NCBI GenBank assembly: GCA_005882215.1 | Contig: VBCK01000126.1 | Coordinates: forward strand, 1-42,386 | DNA: 42,386 nt | Direction: 5' to 3' | Origin: Betaproteobacteria bacterium | GTDB lineage: Bacteria > Pseudomonadota > Gammaproteobacteria > Burkholderiales > Burkholderiaceae_F | In this document: one piece after another, positions 30,663-39,191 of the stretch | Position numbering within the stretch: the first letter of the stretch is position 1 | Layout: the number at the start of each line of letters is the position of its first letter | Made by a program: the position numbers and the translations under genes | Notes under the pieces: model-generated | What the model was told of the DNA's origin: nothing | The model's database searches: none | Seen by the model: only the letters and a program-made list of their open reading frames with translations

Positions 30663-30683
30663 GGCGATCGGCAACCCGACGCT

Positions 30684-31115
30684 TCACTTGACCAGCGTGC
30701 GGTTCGCTCCCGTTTGCTGGTTCAGGGCAGTCGATCCGGCCGCAAAGCCGTTCTTCTGCAGGATGAAGGCGGTGATCGTCCACATCGTATCGTCGGGGAG
30801 CGAGCCGGGACTGGTGGCGGGCATGTTCGAGTGCTCGAAACTGAAAAGGTCCCCCAGCGGTTTGTTGCCCCACTGCCTGAGGAACGCATCGCCGGCCAGA
30901 GCCGGTCCCGCAGCACCCGTCAAATCGGGCCGGTGGCATTCTGCGCAGTAGTTGTTGAAATCCTGCTGGCCACGCTGCGCCTGCTCCTGCGTGTACCAGC
31001 CGTTGGTGCTGGCAGCATGTGCGCTGCCGGCCGAAACGATCGCCGCGCCGCCAAGCACGGCAAACGTGATGCAAAGATGCATCGTCAGATTTCTCGATCG
31101 GGCTTCGCTGCTCAT
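30684..31115 (-). CDS. Periplasmic class I c-type cytochrome
   Basis: The 143-residue precursor has a signal peptide (hydrophobic core about residues 14-32, ending AGSAHA) and one heme site, CAECH at residues 57-61. A distal Met in HSNMPATSPGSL is a likely sixth ligand. The GQQDFNNYCAECHRPDLTG region fits small mono-heme cytochromes of the c/CccA type that pass electrons in the periplasm. ATG 31115 is supported by GGAG seven bases upstream; an in-frame GTG lies at 31127. It follows glpD on the same strand after 127 bp containing hairpins, so is probably transcribed separately. Confidence 0.92.
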   Translation of the reverse strand: MSSEARSRNLTMHLCITFAVLGGAAIVSAGSAHAASTNGWYTQEQAQRGQQDFNNYCAECHRPDLTGAAGPALAGDAFLRQWGNKPLGDLFSFEHSNMPATSPGSLPDDTMWTITAFILQKNGFAAGSTALNQQTGANRTLVK

Positions 31116-31181
31116 GTCAGACTCCACGTTGTCGGTCAGGTTCGGAATTGACCGGAGGCAGTCTGGCTTCTGGAAAACTCA

Positions 31182-31226
31182 CCCCGATTTCGGGGCGTCC
31201 GGCCGGCGTTTCAGCCGTAACGCCGG
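31182..31226 (-). terminator. Double hairpin after glpD
   Basis: On the minus strand beyond glpD come two stems. The first is CCGGCGTT/AACGCCGG (31203-31226, 8 bp, 8-base loop). The second is CCCCG/CGGGG (31182-31195, 4-base loop), followed by TGAGTTTTCC. The second has a short T-rich tail, as an intrinsic terminator would. Confidence 0.55.
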
Positions 31227-31242
31227 TCGAGACTGATCCGAG

Positions 31243-32847
31243 CTAAGCCTCGACGCCGGCGGTCCGCACCCGCCGCTCCAACCAGTCGGCCACGCGCCGT
31301 TGCCCTTCAGCCGACAGGTGCAACCCGAGCTTGGAGCGTCGCCACAGCACATCGTCCGCGCGGACGGCCCACTCCCGCGTGACCAGGTACTCGAGTTCCG
31401 CCTCATACAGCCCGTCCGCGATCGGCTCGCCCAGGTCCGCTAGCCGCCGGGCCGACCCGAGCGCGCCGAGCACGCCGCTGCCGTAGGCCCACGTCATCCG
31501 CTGCAGTACGCCGGGTGGCATCCAGTCGTAACGCGCGCTCAATGCGGCGAAAAATCCGGCCATCGGTTCCTCGCCCGGCCGCTTCAGCGGCAGGTCTGCG
31601 CCCGGCAGCAGCGCGCTGCGCGTCCAGCCGCCGCGGGTGCACGCGAGCGCGGGCGCCAGCTGATCCACTGCCTGCTCTGCGAGCGTCCGGAACGTGGTCA
31701 CCTTGCCGCCCCACACCGTCAGCAGTGGCGCGCCCGCCTGATCCAGTTCGAGCGCGTAATCCCGGGTCAATTCCGACGGGCCGGCGCCGTCGTCGAGCAG
31801 CGGCCGCACTCCGGAAAAGGTCCATGCGATATCGGCCGGCCCGATCGGCTCCTTCAGGTACCGGTTGGCCAGCCCGCACAGGTAATCGGTCTCGGCCGCG
31901 TCGATCCGTGCGGCGGCAGGCTCGCCCGCCGACTCGCCCGCCGTAGCGCGCAGCGCGGAGGCGGGAGCGCGCAGCGCGAAGGCGGGTTCCTGGTGCACCT
32001 CGACGTCCGTAGTGCCGATCAGCATGAAATCGTCCTCGTACGGAATCGCGAAGGCGATCCTCCGATCGGCGGACTGCAGAACGTAGGCGAACCGATGCCC
32101 GAGGCGCCGGCGCACGACCAGGTGGCTTCCCTTGATCAGCCGCAGCCGGCGCGCCGATCCGGCCGCGCACACGTCCTGCAGGAAACGGCCGGCCCACGGA
32201 CCGGTCGCGTTGACCAGCGCCTTGGCGAAAATTCGCACCTCGCTCCGGTCCGACCGGGCGGCGTCGGCGACCCACGTCAGTCCGTCCCGTTGTGCCCGGG
32301 TCAAGCGCGTGCGAGTGAAAATGCGCGCGCCCTTGTCCCTCGCATCGATGGCCACCGTGACCACCAGTCGCGCGTCATCGGTCCACGCGTCCGAAAATTC
32401 GAATCCAATCCGATAGCCGGCCTTCAGTGCCTGTCCAGCCGGATGGCTCGCCAGGTCGACGCGACGGGACGCCGGCAGGTCGGAGCGGCCGGCAAGAATG
32501 TCGTATAGCCACAGCCCGGACCACAACACCCAGGCTGGCCGCATCGTGTCGTCGTGCACCAGCACCAGCCGCAGCGGCCGCACCAGGTGCGGCGCCGTGC
32601 GCAAGAGCAGCTGCCGCTCCTGCAGCGCCTTGCGCACCAGGCCGATCTCGCCGTGCTCGAGATAACGTAAGCCGCCGTGGATCAGCTTGGTCGACGCCGA
32701 TGATGTGTGTGAGGCGAGGTCGTCCTGTTCGCACAGGATCACGCTCAGCCCTCGGCCCGCCGCGTCGCGTGCGATCGCCGCCCCGTTGATGCCGCCGCCG
32801 GCCACCAGCAGGTCGCACCGCAATTCGCCGGCCACCGCCGAGGACAC
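31243..32847 (-). CDS. glpD: Aerobic glycerol-3-phosphate dehydrogenase with palindromic-element insertion
   Basis: GlpD oxidises sn-glycerol-3-phosphate to dihydroxyacetone phosphate and feeds electrons to quinone at the inner membrane. The 534-residue protein has the FAD-binding DLLVAGGGINGAAIARDAAG, the SSASTKLIHGGLRYLE block, LVNATGPWAG, and IPYEDDFMLIGTTDVEVH followed by the substrate region SGVRPLLDD. Between TDVEVH and AARIDAAETDYLCGLA is an insertion, PAFALRAPASALRATAGESA plus a few residues (about 288-312), which family members lack; it is encoded by a palindromic element at 31921-31986. The start is GTG 32847, one base after the polA stop. Confidence 0.95.
   Translation of the reverse strand: MSSAVAGELRCDLLVAGGGINGAAIARDAAGRGLSVILCEQDDLASHTSSASTKLIHGGLRYLEHGEIGLVRKALQERQLLLRTAPHLVRPLRLVLVHDDTMRPAWVLWSGLWLYDILAGRSDLPASRRVDLASHPAGQALKAGYRIGFEFSDAWTDDARLVVTVAIDARDKGARIFTRTRLTRAQRDGLTWVADAARSDRSEVRIFAKALVNATGPWAGRFLQDVCAAGSARRLRLIKGSHLVVRRRLGHRFAYVLQSADRRIAFAIPYEDDFMLIGTTDVEVHQEPAFALRAPASALRATAGESAGEPAAARIDAAETDYLCGLANRYLKEPIGPADIAWTFSGVRPLLDDGAGPSELTRDYALELDQAGAPLLTVWGGKVTTFRTLAEQAVDQLAPALACTRGGWTRSALLPGADLPLKRPGEEPMAGFFAALSARYDWMPPGVLQRMTWAYGSGVLGALGSARRLADLGEPIADGLYEAELEYLVTREWAVRADDVLWRRSKLGLHLSAEGQRRVADWLERRVRTAGVEA
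31921..31986. repeat. Palindromic element copy 3, inside glpD
   Basis: The right end is the canonical GCGAAGGCGGG (31976-31986). Inside, a 21-bp unit AGCGCGCAGCGCGGAGGCGGG (31945-31965) is repeated with one change at 31966-31986. The left part has two CTCGCCCGCCG-type half cores (31921-31942). In the glpD frame it encodes PAFALRAPASALRATAGES, the peptide form also seen in polA. Confidence 0.8.
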
Positions 32848-32848
32848 G

Positions 32849-34597
32849 TCAGTGCGCCTGGTCCCAGTTCCGGCCGGCGCCGATATCGACAGCCAGGGGA
32901 ACCTTCAACGAGGCGACGTGGCACATCAGGTCGGGAACGCGCGCGCGCACCCGCTCGAGCTCGGAATCCGGGACCTCGAATACCAGCTCGTCGTGCACCT
33001 GCATGATCAGCCGCGTGCCCAGCGATTCGCGGCGCAGCCACTCGGCCGTGGCCACCATCGCCAGCTTGATCAGATCGGCGGCGGTTCCCTGCATCGGCGC
33101 GTTGATCGCGGCACGCTCGGCCCCCTGGCGGCGCGGGCCGTTGGGCGAGTTGATCTCGGGCAGCCACAGCCGACGTCCGAACACGGTTTCCACATAGCCC
33201 TGGCGCTTGGCCAGCGCACGGGTCGTGTCCATGTAGCGCGCCACACCCGGATAACGCGCGAAGTAGCGCTCGATGTAGCCGCGCGCCTCGTCCCTGCCGA
33301 TGCCCAGGTTCGTTGCCAGACCGAACGCCGACATTCCGTACATCAGCCCGAAGTTGATCACCTTGGCGGTTCGCCTCTGATCGGCGCTGACTTCGTCGAC
33401 GCGCACGCCGAACACCTCAGCGGCGGTGGCGCGGTGTACGTCCTGCCCCTTCGCGAACGCTTCCAGCAAGCCGGCGTCGTCCGACAGGTGCGCCATGATG
33501 CGCAGCTCGATTTGCGAGTAGTCGGCCGAGACGATGTGCGATCCGGCCGGCGCCACGAACGCCTCCCGGATGCGCCGCCCTTCGGCGGTGCGGATCGGGA
33601 TGTTCTGCAGGTTCGGATCCGACGAAGCCAGGCGCCCGGTGACCGCGATCGTCTGCCCGTAGGTCGTGTGCACGCGGCCCGTGTCCTGACGGATCATCGC
33701 GGGCAGCTTGTCGCAGTAGGTGGACTTCAACTTCGACAGGGCGCGGTGTTCCAGCAAGGTCCTGGGCAGCGGAAAGTCGGCGGCCAACCTCTCCAGCACG
33801 TCCTCATCGGTGCTGGGGGCACCGCTCGCTGTCTTCTTCTGCACCGGAAGGCCCAGCTTGCCGAACAGGATCTCGCCGATCTGCTTGGGTGAACCCAGGT
33901 TGAACGGCTGGCCCGCCAGCTGGTGCGCCTGCGCCTCCAGCGCGGCGATCCGCTCGCCGAGCTCCCGGCTCTGCGCCGTCAGCAGCACCGGGTCGACCCG
34001 CACGCCCGTGCGCTCCATCGCGAACAGCACCCGCGACAGCGGGATCTCGATGGACTGGTACACGAACCTGAGCCCATCGTGCTCGCGCACGCGCGGCCAC
34101 AGCACCTGGTGCAGCGCCAGCGTCACTTCGGCGTCCTCGGCCGAGTACTCGGTCGCCCGTTCGATGCTGACCTCGTCGAAGCCGATCTGGCGCGCGCCCT
34201 TGCCGCACACCTGCTCGTACGTGAGCGTGCGGCGTCCCAGGTGCCGCTCGGCCAGCGCCTCCATGTCGTGCCCGCGATGGGACTCCAGCACATACGACTG
34301 CAGCAGCGTGTCGTGCTCGATGCCCTCCAGCGCGATGCCGTGATTGGCCAGCACATGCGCGTCGTACTTGAGGTTCTGGCCGACCTTCGGATGGCGCGGC
34401 GATTGCAGCCATGGGCGCAGCTTCTCGAGCACGCGCTCCAGCCCGAGCTGCTCCGGCGCCCCCGGGTAGCGGTGCGCGAGCGGGATGTAGCAGGCCTCGT
34501 GCTCCGTGACCGACAGCGAAATGCCGACCAGGCGCGCCTGCATCGGATCGAGCGACGTGGTCTCCGTGTCCAGGCTCGTCAGTGGCGCGGCCTCGAT
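32849..34597 (-). pseudogene. polA: DNA polymerase I, C-terminal part (3'-5' exonuclease-like and polymerase domains)
   Basis: Reading down from 34597, the frame begins IEAAPLTSLDTETTSLDPMQ, the start of the 3'-5' exonuclease-like domain with its DTET motif. It continues through the complete polymerase domain: motif A SADYSQIELRIMAHLS, the O-helix RRTAKVINFGLMYGMSAFGL and motif C QVHDELVFEV. About 583 residues remain. The polypeptide cannot be joined in frame to the N-terminal part because a 467-bp inverted copy of nt 34005-34471 lies between. The linker before IEAAP, expected to be some 20-40 residues, is also missing. The open frame extends through the inverted copy to 34990 but gives antisense protein. 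Either the gene is truly broken or the sequence is misassembled here. Confidence 0.85.
34005..34471 (-). repeat. Inverted duplication, arm 1 (native polA 3'-5' exonuclease sequence)
   Basis: This arm encodes polA residues from the HRYPGAPEQLG region to FAMERTG on the minus strand. It matches arm 2 (34598-35064) as a reverse complement over 467 bp with no gaps and one mismatch (34019 versus 35050). Beyond 34471, polA continues normally towards its N-terminal side; beyond 34005 it continues into RVDPVLL. Confidence 0.92.
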
Positions 34598-35064
34598 CGC
34601 TACCCGGGGGCGCCGGAGCAGCTCGGGCTGGAGCGCGTGCTCGAGAAGCTGCGCCCATGGCTGCAATCGCCGCGCCATCCGAAGGTCGGCCAGAACCTCA
34701 AGTACGACGCGCATGTGCTGGCCAATCACGGCATCGCGCTGGAGGGCATCGAGCACGACACGCTGCTGCAGTCGTATGTGCTGGAGTCCCATCGCGGGCA
34801 CGACATGGAGGCGCTGGCCGAGCGGCACCTGGGACGCCGCACGCTCACGTACGAGCAGGTGTGCGGCAAGGGCGCGCGCCAGATCGGCTTCGACGAGGTC
34901 AGCATCGAACGGGCGACCGAGTACTCGGCCGAGGACGCCGAAGTGACGCTGGCGCTGCACCAGGTGCTGTGGCCGCGCGTGCGCGAGCACGATGGGCTCA
35001 GGTTCGTGTACCAGTCCATCGAGATCCCGCTGTCGCGGGTGCTGTTCGCTATGGAGCGCACGGG
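34598..35064 (+). repeat. polA: Inverted duplication, arm 2 (reverse-oriented copy inserted in polA)
   Basis: On the plus strand this arm encodes YPGAPEQLGLERVLEKLRPW through LFAMERTG, the same peptide as arm 1. All three translated frames agree with arm 1 except for one Asp/Tyr change. The two arms are separated by 126 bp (34472-34597). The right end abuts a 9-bp stem hairpin at 35065-35087 and then a palindromic element. The segment has no start or function of its own here. Confidence 0.92.
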
Positions 35065-35087
35065 AGGCGGCGCGTGCAGCGCCGCCT
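35065..35087. repeat. Perfect hairpin at the polA breakpoint
   Basis: AGGCGGCGC (35065-35073) and GCGCCGCCT (35079-35087) form a 9-bp stem with a 5-base loop. It lies exactly between the end of inverted arm 2 (35064) and the palindromic element (35090), where a hairpin could stall or switch a replication fork. Confidence 0.75.
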
Positions 35088-35089
35088 CG

Positions 35090-35184
35090 CCCGCCTTCGC
35101 GCTGCGCGCGTCGGCGGGCGGGCCCGCGTCCGCGCCGGACCCTCCGGCGGGCTTGCCCGCCGACGCGCCCAGCGCGAAGGCGGG
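35090..35184. repeat. Palindromic element copy 4, inside polA
   Basis: CCCGCCTTCGC (35090-35100) and GCGAAGGCGGG (35174-35184) are the two ends. The perfect core CGGCGGGCTTGCCCGCCG is at 35145-35162, and additional GC stems fill the left half. It is read in frame by the N-terminal polA fragment at the linker after the 5'-3' exonuclease domain. It is the longest copy, at 95 bp. Confidence 0.85.
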
Positions 35185-36072
35185 CCCGAAAAGCGTGTCT
35201 CCTTCCTTGAGCCAGCTGCGAAACTCGAAGCGCTCGAACAGCCTTCGCAGCGCCTGCGGATCGGGCGCACGCGCCTGCAGCGCCTGCAGCGTCGGCACCT
35301 GGGTCGACAGGTCCGCATCGGTCCGAACGGTGATCAATGAGCGCGCCGTCGGCAGCCAGCCGATCACCTTTCGCAGGTTCTCACCGGCGGCGCCGCCGAT
35401 CGAGTCGGCCTGCTGCAGCAAAGCGTCGAGCGAGCCGTACTCGTTGAGCCAGCGCGCGGCCGTCTTCGGCCCTACCTTTTCGACGCCCGGAACATTGTCC
35501 ACGCTGTCGCCGACCAGCATCAGATAATCGACGATGCGTTCCGGAGGAACCCCGAAGCGGGCGATCACGCCCTCCCGATCGAAGCGGCGCGGCGGGCCGC
35601 CATCGCGGCTCATCGTGTCCAGCAGCTCCACCTGGTCGCCGACCAGTTGCGCCAGATCCTTGTCCGTGCTGACGATCACCGTGCGAAGGCCTTCGCGGCG
35701 CGCCCGCTCGGCCAGGGTGCCGATCACGTCGTCGGCCTCCACCCCAGGGATCTCCAGCAACGGCCAGCCGAGCGCCTGCACCGCGTCGCGGATCGGCCCG
35801 ATCTGGGAGGCCAAATCCTCGGGCATCGCAGTGCGATTGGCCTTGTATTCTGCGAACAGATCGTCACGAAAGGTCTTACCTTTGGCGTCGAGCACACAGG
35901 CTCGATACTCGGCCGGCGACTGTTCAGCCAGCAGGCGCAGCATCGCGATGAAGCCGCGGATCGCCCCGGTCGGTTCGCCGGCCGAGGTGCGCAGATCCGG
36001 CATCGCGTGAAACGCGCGGTACAGGTAGCCGGAGCCGTCCACCAGCAGTAGTGTTTGCATCAGGAGATCACC

Positions 36073-36810
36073 ATGACCGATCGGCAGAAGAATATCCCGA
36101 CCCTGCGCGCAATCGCGACTCCGGACCGTGCCACCACGGTCAAGGCGCGCGAGTCGTGGCAGATGTGGGGAATTATCTCGGAGTTCGTCGAGGCCTCGGA
36201 ACGGTTGTCGGAAATCCGCCCGGCGGTGTCGATCTTCGGCAGCGCCCGCACGCCCGCCGGCTCGCCGCGGTACGAGCTCGCAATCCAGATCGCGCGCAGA
36301 CTCTCGGACGCCGGCTTCGCGGTCCTGAGCGGGGGCGGACAGGGCATCATGGAGGCGGCCAACAAGGGTGCTTTCGGCGGGCGTTCGCCCAGCGTCGGAC
36401 TGAATATCGCACTGCCGCACGAGCAGTGCGGCAACGCGTACCAGAACATCTCGCTGCGGTTTCGGCACTTTTTCGCGCGCAAGGTGTCCTTCGTCAAGTA
36501 TGCGGCGGCCTATGTCGTGATGCCAGGCGGATTCGGCACGCTGGACGAGCTGAGCGAGGCGCTCACGCTGATTCAGACCAAGGTGGGCCGCCGGATTCCG
36601 ATCGTGCTGGTCGATGCGGCATTCTGGGAGGGCCTGCTGGGCTGGATGCGCCAGAGACTGGTGACCGACGGCATGATCGACGGGCACGATCTGGATTTGA
36701 TGCAGGTCGTCGAGACCCCCGATCAGGTCGTGGACGCGATCTTCGACTTCTACGAGGCGCGCGGGTTCCTGCAGACGGACATGGAGCGGGAGCAGCTGCT
36801 CTATCTGTGA
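36073..36810 (+). CDS. LOG family protein (TIGR00730-type phosphoribohydrolase)
   Basis: This 245-residue Rossmann-fold protein is of the LOG (Lonely Guy) group, which hydrolyses nucleoside 5'-monophosphates (in plants, cytokinin ribotides) to base and ribose-5-phosphate. The motifs are SIFGSARTPAGSPRYELA, LSGGGQGIMEAANKGAFGG and the signature PGGFGTLDELSEALTLIQT. It is longer than minimal LOG proteins, with an N-terminal helical extension common in proteobacterial members. ATG 36073 has GGAG at 36063-36066; the frame opens at 36055, overlapping polA. It is divergent from polA by 12 bp, so the two share a promoter region partly inside coding DNA. Confidence 0.93.
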   Translation: MTDRQKNIPTLRAIATPDRATTVKARESWQMWGIISEFVEASERLSEIRPAVSIFGSARTPAGSPRYELAIQIARRLSDAGFAVLSGGGQGIMEAANKGAFGGRSPSVGLNIALPHEQCGNAYQNISLRFRHFFARKVSFVKYAAAYVVMPGGFGTLDELSEALTLIQTKVGRRIPIVLVDAAFWEGLLGWMRQRLVTDGMIDGHDLDLMQVVETPDQVVDAIFDFYEARGFLQTDMEREQLLYL

Positions 36811-36875
36811 CCGCACCATGTCCCGGCGCCGCGCGGCCGGTCAACAATCCGGCGGCCGGCACGTACAATACGGAC

Positions 36876-37331
36876 ATGGGGCTGACCTGCTGGCTGCGCA
36901 AGATCCGGCGTGTCGGTGCGCTGGCGTTGCGGGCGCTGGCGCCGAGCGGCAGCTGTGCCTGCGTTGCCGCTGCGGCCATGCTGCTCGCGGCGCCCGGCTT
37001 CTGCGCCGACGATTTTCCGCCGCCGATCAGCCCGGAATCCGACCAGCCCGCCGGCAGCCAGCCGCCGCCCACGGCCGGGCCGCCGACGGCCCCGCAGTCA
37101 GGGGCGCAGGACGCCGCCTCAGCCGCACCGCCGGCGCCGCCAAAACCCGAGCGTGACGTGCAGATCGAGCAAAAGCGGATCGGGCGGCGCGTTGCCGAGA
37201 TCATCGTGACTCCGGCCGGCTTCACTTATCACTACTCGATGACTCATCTGGACGATCAGGATCCGGGCACGACGCTGTTGCAACCTCATCAGGAGTTGTC
37301 GGTACCGCGCTTTTTCCGGATCGATTTCTGA
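36876..37331 (+). CDS. Exported DUF2782-like protein
   Basis: This 151-residue protein has an N-terminal signal peptide (LALRALAPSGSCACVAAAAM, cleavage near GFCADD). A Pro/Ala/Gln-rich linker of about 50 residues follows, then a compact C-terminal segment, RDVQIEQKRIGRRVAEIIVT and FTYHYSMTHLDDQDPGT ending SVPRFFRIDF. The C-terminal block and the position between polA and thrB match DUF2782 proteins of Betaproteobacteria. Function is unknown; a periplasmic location is inferred. It lies 65 bp after the LOG gene and 31 bp before thrB. Confidence 0.75.
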   Translation: MGLTCWLRKIRRVGALALRALAPSGSCACVAAAAMLLAAPGFCADDFPPPISPESDQPAGSQPPPTAGPPTAPQSGAQDAASAAPPAPPKPERDVQIEQKRIGRRVAEIIVTPAGFTYHYSMTHLDDQDPGTTLLQPHQELSVPRFFRIDF

Positions 37332-37362
37332 CAGCCCCTGGGCTTTCCTTCTCGACCGTGCC

Positions 37363-38319
37363 ATGGCCGTATTTACCGCGCTGACGCGCGATGAAATCGT
37401 TGCGCTGCTCGCCACCTATTCGGTCGGCAACCTGACGGACTTCGAAGGCATCCCGTCCGGAATCGAGAACACCAACTTCTTCCTTTCGACCACCGAAGGC
37501 CAGTTCGTGCTGACGGTTTTCGAGAGGCTGGACGCCGAGCATCTGCCGTTCTACCTTGGCCTGATGAAGCACCTGGCCCAGCGCGGCCTGCCGGTTCCGG
37601 AGCCGGCCGCCACGCTCCAGGGCAGCCTGCTGGGCCGAGCGCGCGGCAAGCCGGTGGCCATCGTCAGCCGCCTGCCGGGCCGCGCGGTGGTCGATCCGAC
37701 CGCGGATCAATGCGCCCAGGTCGGGCAATTCCTTGCGAACATGCACCGGAAGGGGCACGACTTTCCTCTGTTCCAGCCGAACCTGCGCGGGATCGGTTGG
37801 TGGAAAAGCGCGCTGCCGAAGCTCGAGCCGCTGATTCCGGAGGACCAGTTCCAGGAAATGGCCGAGGAGGTGATCTTCCAGGACAGCTTCGTCCGCAGCC
37901 CGCAGTTCGAGCGTCTGCCGGCCGGGCCCATTCACGCGGACCTGTTCCGCGACAACGTGCTGTTCGACGGCGACCACGTGGGCGGCGTGATCGACTTCTA
38001 TTTCGCCGCCTGCAGCATCTGGCTGTTCGACCTGGCCGTCACCGTCAACGACTGGTGCGTGGATCGAGACAACGGGTCGTTCGACCAGCCGCGCGCCCGG
38101 GCGATGCTACAGGCCTACCATGAAGTCCGCCCTCTCACGCAGATGGAACACAAGGCCTGGCGAACGGTGCTGCGTGCCGCCGCGCTGCGGTTCTGGATCT
38201 CGAGGCTGTATGACCTGCATCTGCCGCGTCCTGCCGCATTGCTCAAGCCCCACGACCCGGCCCGATTCGAGCGGATGCTGCGCCTGCGGATCCGGCAACG
38301 CGACCTGCCCTGGGTTTGA
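37363..38319 (+). CDS. thrB: Homoserine kinase, ThrB2 (APH-fold) type
   Basis: This enzyme phosphorylates homoserine with ATP in threonine biosynthesis. The 318-residue protein is of the aminoglycoside-phosphotransferase fold found in Pseudomonas and Betaproteobacteria, not the GHMP type of E. coli. Diagnostic segments are GIPSGIENTNFFLSTTEGQF, FLANMHRKGHDF, the catalytic loop GPIHADLFRDNVLFDGD and the metal motif GVIDFYFA. Length and start (MAVFTALTRDEI) are standard. It follows the DUF2782-like gene by 31 bp and the BPSS1780-type gene by 14 bp upstream of it. Confidence 0.95.
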   Translation: MAVFTALTRDEIVALLATYSVGNLTDFEGIPSGIENTNFFLSTTEGQFVLTVFERLDAEHLPFYLGLMKHLAQRGLPVPEPAATLQGSLLGRARGKPVAIVSRLPGRAVVDPTADQCAQVGQFLANMHRKGHDFPLFQPNLRGIGWWKSALPKLEPLIPEDQFQEMAEEVIFQDSFVRSPQFERLPAGPIHADLFRDNVLFDGDHVGGVIDFYFAACSIWLFDLAVTVNDWCVDRDNGSFDQPRARAMLQAYHEVRPLTQMEHKAWRTVLRAAALRFWISRLYDLHLPRPAALLKPHDPARFERMLRLRIRQRDLPWV

Positions 38320-38332
38320 TAGGGGCCCCTGA

Positions 38333-39130
38333 ATGTCAAACGCGATGAAGATCCGGGTGCTGGGCGCCCGCAATGGGCTGATCTGGATTCGGGACGGGTT
38401 GCGCCTGTTCGGCGGTAACCCGCTGTCGCTGCTCGGATCGGTGGCAGCCGGACTGCTGATCGTATGGCTGCCGTCGACGGTGCCGCGGGTGGGCCCGGCC
38501 ATCGCGGCCGTACTGGCGCCGATCGCTTCGCTCGGGTTGATCGCGGCGTGCCGTGCGGCCGACGCCGGCCGCATTCCCGGTGTCGCTGTCTACGTGGATG
38601 GCTTGCGCGATCCTCAGACGCGCCGGCAACTGCTGATGCTGGGAGTCATTAACGCACTGATCGTGGTGCCGCTGATCGCGATCGGGCAGGCCACCGGGAT
38701 GGATCGCGCGATCAGCATCGTGGCGGGGCCGAACCAGCCGCCCCAGGTCGAGGTGCATCCGGGACTGCTCGCACTGCGCATCGCCCTGTCGACCCCGGTA
38801 CTGATGGCGATGTGGCTGGCGCCGCCGCTGGTCGGGTGGCAGCACCTGACGGCACCCAAAGCGATGTTCTACAGTTTCTTTGCCTGCTGGCGCAATCGCT
38901 GGCCGCTGCTGACCTTCATCGGCGGCGTCCTGGGCGCCGGTGCGCTTACCACCGTAGTGATGGCCGCGATCGTCAGCCTGCTGGCGCCGGCGCAGGTTGT
39001 GGCGGTGCTGATCGCGCCGCTGTCGCTCGCTCTGCTGGCCGTCGCCCAGGGCGGCATCTTCCGGATGTACACGCAGATCGTCGAGGTGGCGTCGGTTGAT
39101 CAAGAGGCGTCTGAGGTGTCCAAGCGCTGA
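38333..39130 (+). CDS. BPSS1780-type integral membrane protein
   Basis: This 265-residue protein has about six hydrophobic segments, for example LSLLGSVAAGLLIVWLPS, GPAIAAVLAPIASLGLIAAC and TFIGGVLGAGALTTVVMAA. The N-terminal block GARNGLIWIRDGLRLFGGNP and the later HLTAPKAMFYSFFACWRNRW are typical of the BPSS1780 family named from Burkholderia. No catalytic motif is visible and the role is unknown. ATG 38333 is 14 bp after thrB. It sits between thrB and uvrD, its usual neighbourhood. Confidence 0.85.
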   Translation: MSNAMKIRVLGARNGLIWIRDGLRLFGGNPLSLLGSVAAGLLIVWLPSTVPRVGPAIAAVLAPIASLGLIAACRAADAGRIPGVAVYVDGLRDPQTRRQLLMLGVINALIVVPLIAIGQATGMDRAISIVAGPNQPPQVEVHPGLLALRIALSTPVLMAMWLAPPLVGWQHLTAPKAMFYSFFACWRNRWPLLTFIGGVLGAGALTTVVMAAIVSLLAPAQVVAVLIAPLSLALLAVAQGGIFRMYTQIVEVASVDQEASEVSKR

Positions 39131-39191
39131 TCTAAGAAAACGGCGTTGATCCTACGAACGCGCTCCAACGTGTCGCGCACCTGCAACCATA

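Larger units (their letters stand above)
35065..36060 (-). pseudogene. polA: DNA polymerase I, N-terminal part (5'-3' exonuclease)
   Basis: ATG 36060 starts MQTLLLVDGSGYLYRAFHAM, the flap/5'-3' exonuclease domain used for removing RNA primers. Metal-binding and fingerprint motifs are present: VLDAKGKTFRDDLFAEYKAN, IPGVEADDVIGTLA, VSTDKDLAQLV and the helix-hairpin-helix VGDSVDNVPGVEKVGPKTAA. After FEFRSWLKEGDTLFG the frame enters a palindromic element (PAFALGASAGKPAGGSGADA, about residues 293-324), then the inverted duplication, and stops at 34726. The exonuclease domain is complete and could be made as a separate, active protein. The LOG gene starts divergently only 13 bp away. Confidence 0.88.

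Noticed and set aside
30601-30670. Palindrome after the TldE gene as a CRISPR repeat or tRNA
   Set aside because: Only one unit at this locus, no spacers, and no cloverleaf; it belongs to the dispersed palindromic family.
33923-35527. Plus-strand open frame of 534 codons that appears to encode a PolA-like exonuclease peptide
   Set aside because: Its middle is the inverted copy of polA and its ends are antisense to polA, so it is a product of the duplication, not a separate gene.
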